Position numbers and translations under genes: made by a program. Below are positions 62,474 through 64,000 of a stretch of 64,000 bases of DNA, in pieces. How positions within the stretch are numbered: the first letter of the stretch is position 1; every line of letters begins with the position of its first letter. Origin of the DNA: CAYRTD01 sp964528675 (GTDB taxonomy: Bacteria > Bacteroidota > Bacteroidia > Bacteroidales > GCA-2748055); NCBI GenBank assembly GCA_964528675.1, contig CAZGTU010000012.1:1-64000 (forward strand), in the 5' to 3' direction. The notes under the pieces were generated by a model. The model was not told the DNA's origin and searched no databases. It saw only the letters and a program-made list of their open reading frames with translations.

Positions 62474-64000
62474 GTTCAGGCTAATAATAATTATCTCATT
62501 ATTTTTATTCAGTTGTAATCGCCAGCAAAGTTCTCAGCCTTCCAATGTTTTTCGTTATAATGAATCGAGGGGAATAGTTTCCCTTGACCCTGCTTTTGCA
62601 AGGGATCAAACAATGATCTGGCCGGCTGTGCAATTATTCAACGGGCTGGTTCAAATGGATGACCGGCTGGATATAAAGCCTTCAATTGCTAAATCCTGGA
62701 AAATAAGCCCTGATGGACGTGTATATACTTTTCATTTAAGAAATGATGTTTTTTTTCATGATCATCCGCTGTTTCCTGACGGGAAAGGCAGAAAGGTCAA
62801 TGCCTATGATTTTGAATACAGTTTTTCGAGGATAATTGATCATGAAGTCGCTTCACCCGGATTCTGGATATTTAATAAACTTGACCGAGAAAGTGAAAAG
62901 CATGCACCCGGATTCAAAGCTCTTAATGATAGTACCTTCAGAATATGGTTGTCCGAGTCTTTCCCACCATTTTTGGGGATTCTGACCATGCCATATTGTT
63001 CGGTTCTTCCTTCAGAATTAAAAGATAATCCGCAAATCGATATATCATCTGAACCTATAGGCACCGGCCCCTTTCGTTTCAAGTTATGGAGAAGGGAAGA
63101 AAAGCTTATCCTGGTAAAAAATGAACATTATTTTGAAACTGACAGCACCGGTGAAAGATTGCCATACCTTGACGGTGTATCCATTAGCTTTATTAAGGAT
63201 AAACAATCTGAATTTATGGAGTTTCTGCTCGGGAATATTGACTTTCTTTCCGGACTTCATGCGGTTTATAAAGATGAATTGACAACAAGAAACGGGAAAT
63301 TGAATCCAAAGTATGAAAATCGGTTTCATATGGATACTCAGCCCTATCTGAATACCGAGTATCTTGGATTCCTGCATGATGCGGAAAATCCTGAGCTAAC
63401 TGATCATCCTCTGGCTAAGGTTAATATTCGTAAAGCGATTAACTTTGGTTTTAATCGTAGCAAAATGCTGAAGTATCTGCGAAATAATATGGGAGATCCT
63501 GCGGTCTATGGTTTCTTGCCCGGAGGTTTGCCATATCATGATCCCCTAAAAGTGAGAGGATACGATTATTATCCCGATTCAGTTTGGTATTACCTGGAAA
63601 AAGCAGGTTATCCGAGAGGGGAAGGACTACCTGAGGTAAAGCTTACAACCACTTCTGATTATCTTGATCTTTGTGAGTTCATTCAATATGAAGTTTCACG
63701 TTTTGGAATAATTATTAATCTTGAAGTTGCAACCGGCGGGGCTTACAGAAACAAACTTGCCAATGGGCATTTGAAATTTTTCCGGGGATCATGGATTGCA
63801 GATTATCCCGATCCTGAAAATTATCTCTCATTGTTTTATTCAGAAAACCGGAGCCCGGCAGGGCCCAATTACACTCGTTTTGAAGATCATTATTATGATA
63901 GTCTTTACCTCATGTCTATGAGAATAACCGACCCTGTGAAGAGAAAGGAGATTTATATACTTATGGATCAGTATCTCATGAAAAAGGCTGTAATTGTTCC
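62466..64000 (+). CDS. Oligopeptide-type ABC transporter substrate-binding lipoprotein (partial)
   Basis: The frame starts at ATG 62466, overlapping the kinase stop codon by eight bases, and runs past the window end; 511 residues are present. A lipoprotein signal ends LFLFSC with C17 lipidated. The body matches family 5 extracellular solute-binding proteins (OppA/DppA type): VSLDPAFARDQ, QLFNGLVQMDD, AKSWKISPDGRVYTFHLRNDVFFHD (in parts), DFEYSFSRIID, GTGPFRFKLWRRE, NIRKAINFGFNRSKML and FFRGSWIADYPDPENYL. It probably captures peptides at the membrane surface, or acts as a sensor partner for the upstream hybrid kinase. The C-terminal end lies outside the window. Confidence 0.9.
   Translation, partial: MNKFRLIIIISLFLFSCNRQQSSQPSNVFRYNESRGIVSLDPAFARDQTMIWPAVQLFNGLVQMDDRLDIKPSIAKSWKISPDGRVYTFHLRNDVFFHDHPLFPDGKGRKVNAYDFEYSFSRIIDHEVASPGFWIFNKLDRESEKHAPGFKALNDSTFRIWLSESFPPFLGILTMPYCSVLPSELKDNPQIDISSEPIGTGPFRFKLWRREEKLILVKNEHYFETDSTGERLPYLDGVSISFIKDKQSEFMEFLLGNIDFLSGLHAVYKDELTTRNGKLNPKYENRFHMDTQPYLNTEYLGFLHDAENPELTDHPLAKVNIRKAINFGFNRSKMLKYLRNNMGDPAVYGFLPGGLPYHDPLKVRGYDYYPDSVWYYLEKAGYPRGEGLPEVKLTTTSDYLDLCEFIQYEVSRFGIIINLEVATGGAYRNKLANGHLKFFRGSWIADYPDPENYLSLFYSENRSPAGPNYTRFEDHYYDSLYLMSMRITDPVKRKEIYILMDQYLMKKAVIV

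Overview
The window looks like a chromosome segment of a gliding-type or environmental Bacteroidota (Bacteroidales/Marinilabiliales-like) bacterium. The evidence is a set of core type IX secretion (T9SS) and gliding genes (PorU, PorV, GldJ, a PorP/SprF-like protein), T9SS C-terminal sorting domains, many 'SC' lipoprotein signals, TAnnTTTG-type -7 promoter motifs, a TPP-riboswitch-controlled TonB receptor and a fucose isomerase with a GntR/LacI-type regulator. No rRNA, tRNA, CRISPR array, prophage or complete insertion sequence was recognised.

Layout. 1-2.8 kb: a beta-eliminating lyase (tryptophanase/tyrosine phenol-lyase family) and an orphan protein, bordered by short palindromic repeats. 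2.8-4.7 kb (minus): nitroreductase and FolC. 4.8-11.6 kb (plus): PIN-PhoH ATPase, SixA-like phosphatase, polyphosphate kinase, inositol monophosphatase, an LpxL-like acyltransferase and a glycosyltransferase, with the last four overlapping. 11.6-15.6 kb (minus): PorP/SprF-like protein, GldJ and MurF. 15.7-20.9 kb (plus): PorU and PorV. 20.9-21.7 kb: IspF between two inverted copies of a small MITE-like element. 21.7-25.3 kb: a soluble DUF2723-like protein and a TlpA-type thioredoxin.

25.3-28.1 kb (minus) is the most distinctive locus: sigma factor, zinc-binding anti-sigma, a bufferin-like precursor with Cys-Gly-Glu-Gly-Lys-Cys-Gly motifs, a DUF692 multinuclear iron oxidase (MNIO), and a severely shortened DUF2063 partner. 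This is the layout of a RiPP-type metal-stress system (buf/gig) in a Bacteroidota, with an unusual precursor and a decayed partner gene.

28.2-35.1 kb: DUF2141 protein, two short-chain dehydrogenases, a thioredoxin-like protein, a membrane-anchored MutS-like ATPase and an S41 protease; a perfect 27-bp inverted repeat brackets part of this. 35.2-38.2 kb: fucose isomerase and its probable regulator. 38.2-45.6 kb: an NtrC/NtrY-type two-component pair divergent from an HlyD-MacB ATPase-TolC efflux operon that has no visible permease. 45.7-55.5 kb: GNAT acetyltransferase, amidohydrolase, a large secreted propeller/PKD protein with a T9SS tail, a beta-helix lipoprotein, a secreted endonuclease/phosphatase-fold protein and a CCA-adding enzyme. 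55.7-64 kb: thioredoxin, TPP riboswitch plus TonB receptor, a 1200-residue hybrid histidine kinase, and an oligopeptide-binding lipoprotein cut by the window end.

All assignments come from reading motifs and gene order; no database search was run.
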